Assembly: GCF_003043945.1 (NCBI RefSeq)
Contig: NZ_PYXG01000001.1
Span: 1,054,001 to 1,118,000 of the forward strand
Direction: 5' to 3'
DNA from: Prevotella sp. oral taxon 376
GTDB taxonomy: Bacteria; Bacteroidota; Bacteroidia; Bacteroidales; Bacteroidaceae
DNA length: 64,000 nt
The notes below the pieces were generated by a model. That model was not told where the DNA came from, did no database searches, and saw nothing but the letters and a program-made list of their open reading frames with translations. The position numbers and the translations under genes were made by a program. This document shows, piece after piece, positions 17,744-25,873 of the stretch (positions are counted from its first letter, which is position 1; every line of letters starts with the position of its first letter).

Positions 17744-18048
17744 TGCGTGAAATCGTCTATACAGGGCAATATAAGCGCGACTTGAAGCGTGCCCGCAAAC
17801 GTCGGATGCCGGAAGATGACCTTAACGAAGTCATTCGCCTACTGGCAGAAGACAAACCATTGCCCGCAGAAAGACGCGACCATGCACTTACAGGCGAATT
17901 CTCCGGGCTGCGTGAATGCCACATTCATCCCGATTGGCTGTTGGTGTACAGCAAAGAAGATATCATTTCTGCAGAAAAGGAATCAGTGGAAAAGGAATTG
18001 CATATTCTGAATCTTATACGCACCGGCACACACGCCGATTTGTTCTGA
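17743..18048 (+). CDS. YafQ-family mRNA interferase toxin
   Basis: A 101-residue RelE-superfamily ribosome-dependent endoribonuclease. YafQ-type catalytic and binding residues are visible: His47, His60 and His62 with Asp64-Trp65 in HIHPDWLLVY, and the C-terminal GTHADLF with His97. The ATG at 17743 overlaps the antitoxin stop, so the antitoxin is made first and the two are coupled. A GTG one codon upstream is possible but less likely. Full length and apparently intact. Confidence 0.92.
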   Translation: MREIVYTGQYKRDLKRARKRRMPEDDLNEVIRLLAEDKPLPAERRDHALTGEFSGLRECHIHPDWLLVYSKEDIISAEKESVEKELHILNLIRTGTHADLF

Positions 18049-18073
18049 CATTTCTTTTGCGGAAATCTTTTCC

Positions 18074-18106
18074 GTCCCACGCTTCACATCGTTTGGAGCG
18101 TGGGAC
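18074..18106 (+). terminator. Probable terminator of the toxin-antitoxin operon
   Basis: Exact 10-bp arms GTCCCACGCT (18074-18083) and AGCGTGGGAC (18097-18106) with a 13-nt loop lie 25 bp after the toxin stop. They are followed by GCTTGTTTTC rather than a pure T-run. Confidence 0.6.
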
Positions 18107-18187
18107 GCTTGTTTTCCCACAAGCCGCCAGCCGAGATTTTTCGTTTTCCGTCGTGTGGTCAGTGCCAAATTTCGCGGTTTTTGTTTA

Positions 18188-18407
18188 TCCGAGGGCTCGG
18201 ATGAGCGGAAAATGAGAAAAATAACGCTTCGGCCACGGCCGAAATGCGGAAATTAGCAAAATCTACGTTTCGGCCATGGCCGACGAGTCAAAAAACAGCA
18301 AAAACATGGTTTCGCTCGCGGTCGAAAGCCCCAAAATGGGAAAAATAATGTTTCGCTCCGGAGCGACGAGTAGAAAATAGAAAAAACAGAGCTTCGCTCA
18401 CAAGCGA
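18188..18407. repeat. Array of six 14-bp palindromes at 41-42 bp spacing
   Basis: Palindromes of 14 bp lie at 18188, 18229, 18270, 18312, 18353 and 18394, with centres 41, 41, 42, 41 and 41 bp apart. Sequences run TCCGAGGGCTCGGA, TCGGCCACGGCCGA, TCGGCCATGGCCGA, TCGCTCGCGGTCGA, TCGCTCCGGAGCGA and TCGCTCACAAGCGA. The arms change between units but mostly stay self-complementary. Spacers are A-rich (GAAAAAT-like). The array lies between the toxin-antitoxin terminator and the kinase promoter and contains no convincing gene. Confidence 0.85.
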
Positions 18408-18422
18408 CGGACAAAAAACACT

Positions 18423-18452
18423 AAACACAAGCGGACAGCTTGTGTTTTTTTT
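18423..18452 (+). terminator. Rho-independent terminator-like hairpin
   Basis: Arms AAACACAAGC (18423-18432) and GCTTGTGTTT (18438-18447) with a 5-nt loop run into eight T's (18445-18452). It closes the palindrome array just before the kinase promoter and would block read-through from the left. Confidence 0.7.
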
Positions 18453-18474
18453 AAAAGAAAAAACCTCCAAGGCC

Positions 18475-18504
18475 TTGTTATTTACAAAAAAAGACTTAAC
18501 TTTG
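18475..18504 (+). promoter_or_regulatory. Promoter of the N-acetylhexosamine kinase operon
   Basis: TTG (18475-18477), a 19-bp spacer and TAACTTTG (18497-18504) match the Bacteroidetes consensus; the ATG follows 25 bp later. Confidence 0.65.
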
Positions 18505-18529
18505 CGATATATTGTAAATCTAAGAATCC

Positions 18530-19639
18530 ATGCAAGAAAGAGAACTACAGACCATCGTGTCGCATTTCCTGATAGAAGGAACAATTGATACCATCGAGCC
18601 ATTGGGAAACGGGCTGATTAACGACACGCTCAAGATTACCACCTTGGAGAGCTGCTCGCCTGATTATGTCTTGCAACGCATTAATAATAAAATATTTACG
18701 GATGTAGATGTTTTGCAAGATAACATAGAGTCGGTAACCCGCCACATTCGCAAAAAGCTGAAGGAAAGAGGCGAGAATGACATCGACCGAAAGGTTCTCC
18801 GCTTCATAGAGACCGATACTGGAAAGACTTATTATAAGGACGAGAAGGGGCAGTATTGGCGAATCTCGGTATTCATATCCCATGCGAAGACCTATGAGAC
18901 CGTGAATCCGGAGTACAGTTACTATGCGGGCAAGGCTTTCGGAGACTTTGAGGCGATGCTTGTAGATATCCCCGACCAGTTGGGTGAGACGATTCCCGAC
19001 TTCCATAACATGGAGCTCCGCATGCGCCAGCTTTGTGATGCGGTAGGCTCGGATGTAAAGGGGAGGATGGAAGCCGTGAAGCCTCTCCTTGATGAACTGA
19101 ACCTCGACGCCGACGAAATGTGCAAGGCCGAACGACTCTATCGTGAGGGCAAACTGCCCAAACGCATCTGCCATTGCGACACGAAGGTGAATAATATGCT
19201 TTTCGACGAGAACGGAAAGGTGCTCTGTGTGATTGATCTTGATACGGTAATGCCCAGCTTCGTCTTCTCGGACATCGGCGACTTTCTGCGCACGGCTGCT
19301 AATTTCGTGGCGGAGGACAGTCCTGAAATAACCAAGGTCGGCTTTAATATGGAAATCTTCAAGGCCTTTACGAGGGGCTATTTAGAGTCTGCAAAGGTAT
19401 TTCTGACCCCCATTGAGATCGAGAACCTGCCTTATGCGGCAGCCTTGTTCCCGTATATGCAGTGTGTCAGGTTCCTTGCCGACTATATCAATGGCGACAC
19501 CTATTATAAGATAAAATATCCAGAACATAACTTGGTGAGGACGAAGAATCAACTCATGCTCTACCGGAATGTGCGCAAACACGATGAGGAGATGCGGCGG
19601 TTTGTGGATTCTTGCCTTGATAATAATGGTATAGGATGA
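18530..19639 (+). CDS. N-acetylhexosamine 1-kinase-like phosphotransferase
   Basis: A 369-residue aminoglycoside-phosphotransferase-fold kinase like the NahK-related enzymes of Bacteroidetes, which phosphorylate GlcNAc/GalNAc at C1. The catalytic loop is HCDTKVNN (215-222, Asp217) and the metal site is CVIDLDTV (about 233-240) followed by SDIGDFLRT. Near the N-terminus PLGNGLINDT is the nucleotide-loop region. No signal peptide. It is the first gene of an operon with its own promoter and overlaps the next gene by 4 bp. Proximity to a GH89 alpha-N-acetylglucosaminidase supports a GlcNAc substrate, but this is inference. Confidence 0.85.
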   Translation: MQERELQTIVSHFLIEGTIDTIEPLGNGLINDTLKITTLESCSPDYVLQRINNKIFTDVDVLQDNIESVTRHIRKKLKERGENDIDRKVLRFIETDTGKTYYKDEKGQYWRISVFISHAKTYETVNPEYSYYAGKAFGDFEAMLVDIPDQLGETIPDFHNMELRMRQLCDAVGSDVKGRMEAVKPLLDELNLDADEMCKAERLYREGKLPKRICHCDTKVNNMLFDENGKVLCVIDLDTVMPSFVFSDIGDFLRTAANFVAEDSPEITKVGFNMEIFKAFTRGYLESAKVFLTPIEIENLPYAAALFPYMQCVRFLADYINGDTYYKIKYPEHNLVRTKNQLMLYRNVRKHDEEMRRFVDSCLDNNGIG

Positions 19640-20289
19640 AACAATTGATCGTAAAAAGGTTGCCAAAGAATGATTATGAGGCGAGCCGTTTGCCGTCTTT
19701 GCTCGACGGGCAAGAGATGTCGTTCGAGCGGATAGACTGTGTGAATTGGGTGGAGGATTACCCCTATGCCCCGAAAGTAGAGTTCCGTATAGCCCATGCT
19801 GATGACAGAATCCTATTGCATTATCGGGTAGAAGAGGAAAGCGTGGCCTCCATGGCCGGGCATGACAACGGGCGAGTATGGGAGGACAGCTGCTGCGAGT
19901 TCTTTTTCGTGCCCGCTGCCGATGGGCTCTATTATAATGTGGAGTGCAACTGTACGGGCACGCTGCTTATCGGGGCGGGGGCCGAGCGCGAGGGGCGCGT
20001 GCTTGCCCCGGAAGCGGTCTTACAGTCTGTAGACCGTTGGTCGAGCCTCGGGAGCCGGCCTTTTGAGGAGCGTGTGGGCAAGGTGAAGTGGGAGCTGGCA
20101 CTCGTCATTCCCGTGAGTGCTTATTTCAGAAGCAAGGTCGGCTCACTTTCCGGACAGGTTCTCAAGGCTAATTTCTATAAGTGTGGCGACAAGTTAGAGC
20201 GCCCACACTTCCTCTCTTGGAATCCGATCAATGTCGCAAACCCCGACTTCCATCGCCCCGATTTTTTCGGGGAGCTTCGCTTTGAGTAA
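19636..20289 (+). CDS. CBM9-like / DOMON-like carbohydrate-binding protein
   Basis: A 217-residue beta-rich protein of the carbohydrate-binding family 9-like group in Bacteroidetes. Diagnostic stretches are the central VWEDSCCEFFFVP (in family 9 modules this Asp/Glu-rich strand precedes the sugar or metal site), WELALVIPVSAYF, and the C-terminal SWNPINVANPDFHRPDFFGEL. No signal peptide is visible, which is usual for this group. The ATG overlaps the kinase stop (ATGA), so both come from one transcript. Ligand unknown; the locus suggests a GlcNAc-containing glycan. Confidence 0.8.
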   Translation: MKQLIVKRLPKNDYEASRLPSLLDGQEMSFERIDCVNWVEDYPYAPKVEFRIAHADDRILLHYRVEEESVASMAGHDNGRVWEDSCCEFFFVPAADGLYYNVECNCTGTLLIGAGAEREGRVLAPEAVLQSVDRWSSLGSRPFEERVGKVKWELALVIPVSAYFRSKVGSLSGQVLKANFYKCGDKLERPHFLSWNPINVANPDFHRPDFFGELRFE

Positions 20290-20545
20290 GAGAATTCAGG
20301 GCAATGGGCGCCGGGGGCAATCTCTTGAAAGAATCTGCTCGTGGGAAACTCCCCATCCATAGTGAGCATTGATGCCGTTCCGTGATGTATTAATAACAAT
20401 CCCTAATTTCATTTTGCCTATGAGGAAAACCACTTACTAAAGACTAATAGAACTGTTCCTTTATTTTATCCCTTGTTTAATATTAACCTAAAATTAGGTT
20501 TAATTCCTAATTTCTACCGTAATTCATGTTTTAATTCTTTATCTT
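20290..20545 (+). promoter_or_regulatory. Upstream region of susC with a palindrome
   Basis: An AT-rich 256-bp gap. AACCTAA-AA-TTAGGTT (20485-20500) is an exact palindrome about 45 bp before the susC start and could bind a dimeric regulator. No TAnnTTTG box at a sensible distance was found, so expression may need an activator or read-through from the kinase operon. No adjacent HTCS or ECF regulator gene was found for this locus. Confidence 0.35.
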
Positions 20546-23500
20546 ATGATTTGTGTGAAAAAGAGAATCATGTTGATACTGCCGCTATTGCTGGTGGTTA
20601 CTATGATGGTGTCTGGCCACTCGGTTTCTCGAGAATCAAGTTTCCCTGTAGTGGGAAAGGAGACAGGTCAGTTGCAAGAGAGTTCCAGACATTCTGTGAG
20701 TCTGCGGATAGACCAGAAAAAGAGAACTATAAGAGGTACAGTCGTTGATAATACCGGTGAGCCTTTGATAGGGGTAAGTGTCTTGGAAATGGGTACTTCA
20801 AATGGTGTCGTAACCGATATGAATGGCAATTTCTTATTGGAGGTGTCGTCTCATTCCGTGCTTCAGTTTTCGTATGTCGGCTTCGTTACGCAGAGAGTGA
20901 ATATAGACCAACGAGATGAATATAGAATCGTGATGAACTCTCAGGACAAGGCTTTGGACGAAGTCGTGGTCGTTGCTTTCGGTAAGATGAAGCGCGAGGC
21001 TTTTACCGGATCCGCGGGAATCATGAAAGGCGACGACCTGGGCAAGGTGCAGGTTACGAATGCCACGCAGGCTTTGGCGGGTAGAGTGGCCGGTGTACAG
21101 CTCAATAACTCTTCGTCTCAGTTGGGCAGCTCTCCCTCAATAACCATTCGGGGTATCGGTTCTATATCTTCTGATACCCAACCGCTCATAGTCATTGACG
21201 GGATGCCTTTCGATGGAGACTTGAATACTCTAAACTCCAATGATATAGAATCCATGACGGTATTGAAGGACGCAGCCTCCAATGCTTTATATGGAGCCCG
21301 TGGCGCCAATGGTGTGATCATGATAACCACTAAGCAGGGGTCGTATGGAAAGACCCGTATCAATATAGATGCGAAATGGGGTTGGAACACCAATGGACTG
21401 AAAAACTATAAGACGCTGAATGCACGGCAGTTCTATGAGACCTATTATAAGATGCTGTATAATTATTATACCAGCGCTGATTATCCGAGTGGAGCCATGA
21501 CCCCACAGGCTGCCAATGCACAGGCTAACTCGGACTTGACGAATGCCTCCTCGGGAAACGGCCCTGGATACATGGTGTATACGGTTCCAAACGGCCAGCC
21601 GTTCATTCAGCTGGATGGAACGATGAATCCTAATGCCACCCTTGGTTCCCTCTATACTTATGGGAATACACAGCTCTGGCTTCAGCCTGATGACTGGGAG
21701 AAAGAAGGGTTACAGACGGGTGCACGGCAGGAATATAATGCCACAGTATCGGGCGCTACTGATAAAATCAACTATTATACATCGCTGGGCTATCTGAATC
21801 AGGATGGCATACAGCGTGGGTCCAATGAAGACCGTATCTCCGCTCGCCTAAAACTTAGCTATCAAGCCAACAAGATTGTGCGTCTGGGCGCGAACTTTGA
21901 TTATGCCCGTTATAAGTATTCCCGGACAGAAGAAGGTACCATCGGAACGGGTACGATATGGAGTACGATCAAGACGCAGGCTCCCATCTATCCCGTGTAC
22001 TATCGCGGATCCGATCATAATATCTTGACGGACCAGTGGGGAGAGCCCATGTATGACTTTGCCCGTCTTTACGACCTGAGCAGGGCGGGAGGTGTAGGAG
22101 GCAACTGCATTTTCAGCAATAAGTATGTGGAAAACAAGAATACCGTATCAGACTATACGGCAAGCGGCTTAGCAGATTTCCGTATTTTCGAGGACTTGAT
22201 CCTTACTTTAAACGCGCATGCCTATAATCATGACAGCCGGTATACTTACATTAAAAGTCCGTTTGTAGACCATTATACAGACTCTTCAGATAATGGCTAT
22301 CTGTCGAAAAGCTCCTCTAAGATATTCAGCTATAACTTGCAGCAGTTGCTCAATTATAGCCATTTGTTCGGCAGACATACCGTAAGCGGATTGCTGGGAC
22401 ATGAGTATTATAATTATAAGTATGAGTATATGGGCGTGTCCGGTCGCAATTTCGGAATAGAGGGAGCTACGGAGATAGACCAGTTGCTCAACAAGGACTA
22501 TCCTTCTTCCTACTCGTCGCGCTATAATAATGAGGGTTATTTCTTCAGGGGAATGTACGACTACGCTAATACCTATTATGCCTCGTTGTCTTTCCGGCGC
22601 GACGCGTCGTCCCGGTTCAATAAAAACAATCGTTGGGGAAACTTCTGGTCGGCGGGCGCGGCCTGGGTTATTTCCAAGGAAGATTGGTTCAGGATGCCTT
22701 GGATCGATAATCTGAAGCTCAAGTTTTCGGTAGGTTCACAAGGTAATGACAATATCGGAAACTTCCTTTACACGAACACCTACAACATCGTGAACAATGG
22801 CAATAGCGTGGGTTACCAGTGGCGCGGAAAAGGAACGGAGAACATCACATGGGAGACCAACACGAACTGGAATGCAGGCATAGAGTTTGAGGTCCTTGGC
22901 CATCGAATCAATGGTAGCCTTGATTTCTTCTATCGCAAGACCAGTGATATGCTTTTCTCCTTGGCTACGCCCCCTACCATCGGTTATACCAGCCGCTATG
23001 TGAACATGGGTGATATGAGAAACACGGGCGTAGAACTTGTGTTGAATGCGACTCCCATTAAGACTAAGAATTTGAATTGGGAAATCAGCTTCAATCTGTC
23101 GCATGTAAAGAACAAAGTGCTCAGTCTGCCTGCGGATGTGAAGACAACTACCGTGGAGGGATATGACGGATATGTGAATCATGACGCCTCCTTTGCGGAG
23201 AAGTATTGGTACTTCGTCGGTGAGGGATTGCCTCTCTATACTTGGCATATGCCGAAATATGCAGGAGTTGATGGGGAGACGGGCGAGGCTCTGTATTATA
23301 AGGATGTGCTGGATAGTGAGGGAAAGGTTACAGGTCAGGAAACGACGAAGAACTGGAATGAGGCCACCGACTACCTTTGCGGAGACGCCATGCCTTCTTG
23401 GTATGGCGGTATTGGGACAACGCTTACTGCTTATGGCTTTGACTTCTCTGTGAATTTCACTTACCAGCTGGGCGGAAAGGCCTACGATTATACTTATCAG

Positions 23501-23881
23501 ACCCTGATGCATACCGGTGGATCGTCGGCGACCAACTGGCATGAGGACATCATGAATGTATGGTCGGCGGACAACAAGAACAGCAACATACCGCGATTGA
23601 TGTTCAGCGAGAAGAATTCCCAGAGCGGCCGTTCCGACAGGTTCCTTGAAAGTGCCTCTTATCTGAATTGCCAGAACCTGAATGTGGGATATACTTTCCC
23701 CAAGAACTTGACGCTTAAAGCTCAGATAGAGAGTGTCCGCATCTACTTCTCGGCAGAGAACCTATTCTATCTTTCTGCCCGCCAGGGCTTTGATCCTCGA
23801 TATACTATTGCAGGTTACACGAATCCAGAGTTATATTCCCCCATGCGGACTTGCTCTTTTGGGATTCAACTCGCGTTTTAA
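20546..23881 (+). CDS. SusC/RagA-type TonB-dependent outer-membrane transporter
   Basis: A 1111-residue outer-membrane importer. After the signal peptide come a CarboxypepD-regulatory-like domain (about 60-140, RGTVVDNTGEPLIGVSV), a TonB plug domain (about 150-270, SSPSITIRGIGSI ... VLKDAASNALYGARGANGVIM), and a 22-strand barrel ending in aromatic residues (SFGIQLAF). No STN domain, so it is not coupled to an ECF/FecR pair. It pairs with the SusD gene 21 bp downstream to form the lidded importer. Substrate by context: oligosaccharides with alpha-linked GlcNAc. Confidence 0.96.
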   Translation: MICVKKRIMLILPLLLVVTMMVSGHSVSRESSFPVVGKETGQLQESSRHSVSLRIDQKKRTIRGTVVDNTGEPLIGVSVLEMGTSNGVVTDMNGNFLLEVSSHSVLQFSYVGFVTQRVNIDQRDEYRIVMNSQDKALDEVVVVAFGKMKREAFTGSAGIMKGDDLGKVQVTNATQALAGRVAGVQLNNSSSQLGSSPSITIRGIGSISSDTQPLIVIDGMPFDGDLNTLNSNDIESMTVLKDAASNALYGARGANGVIMITTKQGSYGKTRINIDAKWGWNTNGLKNYKTLNARQFYETYYKMLYNYYTSADYPSGAMTPQAANAQANSDLTNASSGNGPGYMVYTVPNGQPFIQLDGTMNPNATLGSLYTYGNTQLWLQPDDWEKEGLQTGARQEYNATVSGATDKINYYTSLGYLNQDGIQRGSNEDRISARLKLSYQANKIVRLGANFDYARYKYSRTEEGTIGTGTIWSTIKTQAPIYPVYYRGSDHNILTDQWGEPMYDFARLYDLSRAGGVGGNCIFSNKYVENKNTVSDYTASGLADFRIFEDLILTLNAHAYNHDSRYTYIKSPFVDHYTDSSDNGYLSKSSSKIFSYNLQQLLNYSHLFGRHTVSGLLGHEYYNYKYEYMGVSGRNFGIEGATEIDQLLNKDYPSSYSSRYNNEGYFFRGMYDYANTYYASLSFRRDASSRFNKNNRWGNFWSAGAAWVISKEDWFRMPWIDNLKLKFSVGSQGNDNIGNFLYTNTYNIVNNGNSVGYQWRGKGTENITWETNTNWNAGIEFEVLGHRINGSLDFFYRKTSDMLFSLATPPTIGYTSRYVNMGDMRNTGVELVLNATPIKTKNLNWEISFNLSHVKNKVLSLPADVKTTTVEGYDGYVNHDASFAEKYWYFVGEGLPLYTWHMPKYAGVDGETGEALYYKDVLDSEGKVTGQETTKNWNEATDYLCGDAMPSWYGGIGTTLTAYGFDFSVNFTYQLGGKAYDYTYQTLMHTGGSSATNWHEDIMNVWSADNKNSNIPRLMFSEKNSQSGRSDRFLESASYLNCQNLNVGYTFPKNLTLKAQIESVRIYFSAENLFYLSARQGFDPRYTIAGYTNPELYSPMRTCSFGIQLAF

Positions 23882-23902
23882 AACCATTAATTGAAAAAGA
23901 TT

Positions 23903-25807
23903 ATGAAAGGATATACGAAGATATGCGTGGCTGCAACTGCGGCCATACTTGCTCTCTCGGGTTGCATTGACGAGGTAACACCGACGCAATATGTAACAGA
24001 AGAGCAAATTTCTAACTCGGAGTCGGCATTGGATGGGATGGTTAATTCCATATATACCACGATGGTGGGATATTCTAATGACGACGGTGGTATCGAGCTG
24101 ATTTCTTATGCGAGTCTGCTCGCCATGCTGGAGCATGCCACGACACCGATGGTATGCACGGGCACCAATGGATATAATACATTGGCCGCTTGGCATTATG
24201 GAAGTATCAGTTCTACGGGTTCCAACCGCGGGATTTATCCTTCTTATGTCTATTATGGGTATATTAAGACGGTGAACGACATCATCGGGATGATAGACTC
24301 GACGACGACCGATGCGGCGCAGCGGTCTTATCTGGGCATTGCCTATGCTTACAGAGCCTTGTATTACATGGAGATTACGCAGATTATGGAATACAAGAAG
24401 CCCACGGATAGCAGGTTCAGCTTTACCCAGCCGGAAAACGACCTGACGAATCTGGGAGTGCCGATCGTAACAGAGAAGACGCCTTCTGATGCAGCCACCC
24501 ACAATCCGAGGGTATCGGTTGACGAGGATTTTGACCTCGTGCTGGGTGATTTGGCCAAGGCCGAGAGCTATCTGGCAGACTTTACGCGGACGGACAAGGT
24601 GCAGCCCGACATGAGTGTTGTCTATGGACTTTATGCCCGCGCCTACAATTTCCTCGCCTCCCATGCCAATATCTCTGCCAAGTATAAGGATGCGCCTGCT
24701 TATTGGCGGTTGGCGCAGCAGTATGCCGAGAGGGCCATCACCGCCTCTCATTGTACGCCTCTGACGGAGCAAGAGTGGACAGACCCGAAGAGCGGTTTCA
24801 ATAACCGGACCTCCCAAAACTCTTGGATGCTGGCAACCTCCATATCGGAAAGCAACACGAATGCCGCCCATGGAGGAGCTTGGGGGTCTTTCGGCTTTGC
24901 GATGCTCTATGGCACGGAGACTAATTTCTCGGCCTATGGTTGGCGGGTAGGCCGCTCTCTGGATCGCAGGATGTATGAGCGTCTGGCAGATACCGACTTC
25001 CGAAAGAAGTCTTGGCTGGATCCCAATTTCTTCTATGAGTCTAAAAATCAGGTTGCCGGGCAACCGTATCTTGTGGAGCGGAATGCCAGCGGCAGTTTTG
25101 TTAATAACAAATGGAATCTGAAAGGGGATAACACCTTGACGACTGACTCGGCATGGAGCAAGGAGTATTCCGGCCGCTTGGCCGATGGCTATAAGTATCA
25201 GCTGACTTCGGGAAATGCCGCCTGGATTCGCTCACGCATCAATGTGTCGTATGGATTCCAGTCGTGGCCTTGGCTTTATGTGAACATTAAATTCCGTCCT
25301 CATAACGGCGACTATCAGCTGGAAGACATCGGGGGAGCTGTTGACTTCCCCGCCATGCGCGTCGAGGAAATGTATTTCATCAAGGCCGAAGCCCTTATGC
25401 ACACGCAAGGTGTGAATGCGGCTAAGGCTGCGCTTGAGGAAATCGTCAGGACCCGCAATCCCCAATATTCGTGTACTGCGGCCAGCGAGGCGGATTTCAT
25501 AGACGAACTGGCTTTCCAGAAGGCGATAGAATTCTGGGGCGAGGGTAGGAATTACTTCGACGCCAAGCGTCTGGAGCTCGGCATCCACCGTGGTTATAAG
25601 GGGACTAATTGTGAGAGATACCAGCAAGCGTTGGATATGAATGGTGTCTATGTGGGCTGGACTCCCGGATGGAACCAAGCCGAGCTGAACACCAACCATG
25701 TGCTCTTGCACTACAACAACCCTTACACCAATCCCACGGTATACCGCACGGCCGTGTTTAGTGATAATTCGGAGTTGCGCTCTCACTATGGGGAGCCCCT
25801 GCAATAG
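23903..25807 (+). CDS. SusD/RagB-type glycan-binding lipoprotein
   Basis: A 634-residue surface lipoprotein that acts as the hinged lid of the adjacent SusC. The N-terminus is a lipoprotein signal with lipobox ALSGC (Cys about residue 20). The ATG at 23903 is preferred to a TTG four codons upstream because it opens directly on that signal. The family's helical TPR-like core and characteristic C-terminal segment (ALEEIVRTRN ... AIEFWGEGRNYFDAKRL) are intact. A hairpin after the stop may attenuate transcription into the GH89 gene. Confidence 0.95.
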   Translation: MKGYTKICVAATAAILALSGCIDEVTPTQYVTEEQISNSESALDGMVNSIYTTMVGYSNDDGGIELISYASLLAMLEHATTPMVCTGTNGYNTLAAWHYGSISSTGSNRGIYPSYVYYGYIKTVNDIIGMIDSTTTDAAQRSYLGIAYAYRALYYMEITQIMEYKKPTDSRFSFTQPENDLTNLGVPIVTEKTPSDAATHNPRVSVDEDFDLVLGDLAKAESYLADFTRTDKVQPDMSVVYGLYARAYNFLASHANISAKYKDAPAYWRLAQQYAERAITASHCTPLTEQEWTDPKSGFNNRTSQNSWMLATSISESNTNAAHGGAWGSFGFAMLYGTETNFSAYGWRVGRSLDRRMYERLADTDFRKKSWLDPNFFYESKNQVAGQPYLVERNASGSFVNNKWNLKGDNTLTTDSAWSKEYSGRLADGYKYQLTSGNAAWIRSRINVSYGFQSWPWLYVNIKFRPHNGDYQLEDIGGAVDFPAMRVEEMYFIKAEALMHTQGVNAAKAALEEIVRTRNPQYSCTAASEADFIDELAFQKAIEFWGEGRNYFDAKRLELGIHRGYKGTNCERYQQALDMNGVYVGWTPGWNQAELNTNHVLLHYNNPYTNPTVYRTAVFSDNSELRSHYGEPLQ

Positions 25808-25824
25808 TCAGAATAGCAATGCCT

Positions 25825-25853
25825 GCCTGCGGCTTAAATGAATGGCCGCAGGC
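25825..25853 (+). terminator. Hairpin between susD and the GH89 gene
   Basis: Exact 9-bp arms GCCTGCGGC (25825-25833) and GCCGCAGGC (25845-25853), 11-nt loop, followed by TCTTATAAAA. The weak T-run suggests partial termination or RNA protection, giving less enzyme than importer mRNA. Confidence 0.5.
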
Positions 25854-25873
25854 TCTTATAAAAACGATTTGAT

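Noticed and set aside
23831-25063. A 410-residue minus-strand frame across the susC/susD junction
   Set aside because: It is antisense to the SusD lipoprotein, low in recognisable features and Arg/Ile/Gly-biased in the way of a shadow frame.
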